64,000 nt of DNA from Xestospongia bergquistia (Eukaryota; Porifera; Demospongiae; Haplosclerida; Petrosiidae), in NCBI GenBank assembly GCA_963965975.1, contig OZ014414.1, positions 8,985,230-9,049,229 on the forward strand. The letters are read 5' to 3'. The notes under the pieces are model-generated. The model was not told where the DNA came from and ran no database searches. It saw nothing but the letters and a program-made list of their open reading frames with translations. A program made the position numbers and the translations under genes. Shown one piece after another: positions 62,737-64,000 of the stretch (position 1 is its first letter; every line of letters starts with the position of its first letter).

Positions 62737-64000
62737 TTATAAGTTACGTATATCACGGGTTTCTGAGGGAACCTTTAATCTGATACCATCAATAGCATTA
62801 GATACTATAATTTGACAACCTAATCTTGAGCTATGGGAGAGAGAGAGAGAGAGAGAGAGAGAGATATGATATGATTAGACATACAAAGACTAGATAGATC
62901 CAATTCATATAAACAACTGCTCATTTTCCATTCCAATCATTCATATGTCCATTTGATAAAGAGATGAATGGATACATGGAAGAAACATGGACACATATCT
63001 GATCTATGTTAATGAATAAACTAATATGCCTAATAGTTAGTAATGGACAATAGGAATGGACCAATGTTGTACATCTATTTATCTCTTCATTTATTTATCA
63101 ATTCTTTCATCTCTTCCCTTTCTATCCATTCATTTTGTTGACCCCTTCTTTCTGACTTACGTTTCAGTCAGACCAAACGCTAAGTCTAACATATCTTGTT
63201 CCTCTTCAGTAAGAAAGTCTGGTATTTTATCAAACCATTCTTTGTCAACAATAAGATGACATGTTGAACATGAGAGTGTACCCTCACAAGCACCTGTCAA
63301 ATGTAAATAACATATTACCATAGCAACAGTACATGATGTCATACAAAATACAATGACATATGAACACTACTGGATAATGTTAGAGGGTTTTGCTAATAGG
63401 GTTATTGACATAGTGTGTGATGAAGTGGTAAATGTAATACCTTCTAAATCAATGTCGTATTCTTTAGCTACTTCAAGTAACGAGTCACCAATTTTAGCAT
63501 CAATCGTCACTTCATCACCATCACGATCTACAAAGGTGACTTTCACACTAACAAAGATAATAAGAGTGAATATAACACCTCAATGATAAATCTTACACCT
63601 CCTACTTTTAACCTTTGACCTTTACATATAATAGTGTCATTATAGTGTGATGTACCACAAAGATCAGTCTAGATAGATTACTAAACTCTTACAAAATCTT
63701 ATGTTTAACAATGACTGTGTTTATTATCAATTAAATTAATTCAATTAACTATTGATTACATATTATATAAATTCAATTATATCTATTTTTGGTCTCCCTC
63801 GTCTACTAAAAATTTGATCATAAACTTACGTTTTAACTTTTCTCTTTGGTTTACTACTGTCAGTACTAGACATAAATGCTATAGGTTGTCTTGTTTTGGT
63901 AATATAATCATTTTTATAATATGAAGTACGTTGGATATTGGAAGAGGTGTTAAAAAGTGGCCTAACAGATCTCTCTCTTTCTACTTTTCTTTGCCAATGT
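62737..64000 (-). CDS. FDX1: Adrenodoxin-type [2Fe-2S] ferredoxin, 5' end outside the window
   Basis: Four exons on the minus strand: about 63829-64000 (open to the window edge), about 63441-63550, about 63162-63293, and 62737-62835. The mature domain begins [20 protein letters not shown] and [15 protein letters not shown]. The cluster ligands are in [13 protein letters not shown] (Cys-x5-Cys-x2-Cys) with the fourth Cys in [25 protein letters not shown] is closer to animal FDX1/adrenodoxin than to FDX2. The visible N-terminal part ([17 protein letters not shown]) is Arg-rich and hydroxylated, as in a mitochondrial presequence. It would pass electrons from ferredoxin reductase to cytochromes P450 or Fe-S assembly in the matrix. 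The start codon is not in the window. A (GA)n run sits in the last intron near 62838-62862. Confidence 0.88.

Overview
The window looks like nuclear DNA of an early-branching animal, most likely a demosponge of the Amphimedon type. It is AT-rich, its introns are short GT-AG introns (often 50-100 bp), its conserved genes are animal-like, and much of it is taken up by a tandemly expanded Death-domain gene family. The species call is inference.

Layout. (1) 1-3800: 3' end of Death/LRR gene A. (2) 4072-4690: an 18-bp minisatellite and two half Death-domain exons. (3) 5089-9000: an IRE1/RNase L-like kinase plus KEN-RNase gene with one in-frame stop. (4) about 9545-11088: a truncated, frameshifted non-LTR retroelement. 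(5) 11235-18290: complete Death/LRR gene B (17 exons, about 1191 aa). (6) 18291-20082: duplicated non-coding DNA. (7) 20083-20644: the head of a broken Death-ankyrin gene, followed by a hAT transposase remnant (20645-21262). (8) 21527-26033 (minus): CTP synthase copy 1. (9) 26177-28660: a MITE, intergenic DNA and relic exons. (10) 29121-31283: Death-ankyrin gene with one nonsense codon. (11) 32039-39582: Death/LRR gene C (18 exons, about 1236 aa). (12) 41379-46989: a broken and then an intact Death-ankyrin gene. (13) 47125-48245: relics. (14) 48310-49543 (minus): DUS4L-type tRNA dihydrouridine synthase, head to head with an NDUFB4-like complex I gene (49602-49923). (15) 50699-55195 (minus): CTP synthase copy 2. 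(16) 55781-62223: MCM8. (17) 62737-64000 (minus): an adrenodoxin-type ferredoxin that runs off the window.

Three nested duplications explain the architecture. The Death/LRR gene plus its downstream DNA recurs with an offset of about 21 kb. The block from a relic tail to a Death-ankyrin gene recurs with an offset of about 15.7 kb (27735-31425 and 43450-47135). The CTP synthase gene with introns recurs with an offset of about 29.2 kb. CTP synthase copy 1 and the hAT remnant lie between the head and the tail of one destroyed Death-ankyrin gene, so they look inserted there.

The most interesting biology is the accessory cluster. Two otherwise different families share the same uncharacterised module of about 220 residues. 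One family is Death + two CARD-like domains + coiled coil + LRR; the other is Death + ankyrin repeats. Next to them lies a kinase-RNase gene preceded by phase-compatible Death exons. The parts resemble innate-immune or stress receptors without any NACHT ATPase. That role is inferred. The housekeeping genes (CTPS, DUS4L, NDUFB4, MCM8, ferredoxin) are ordinary and well supported.
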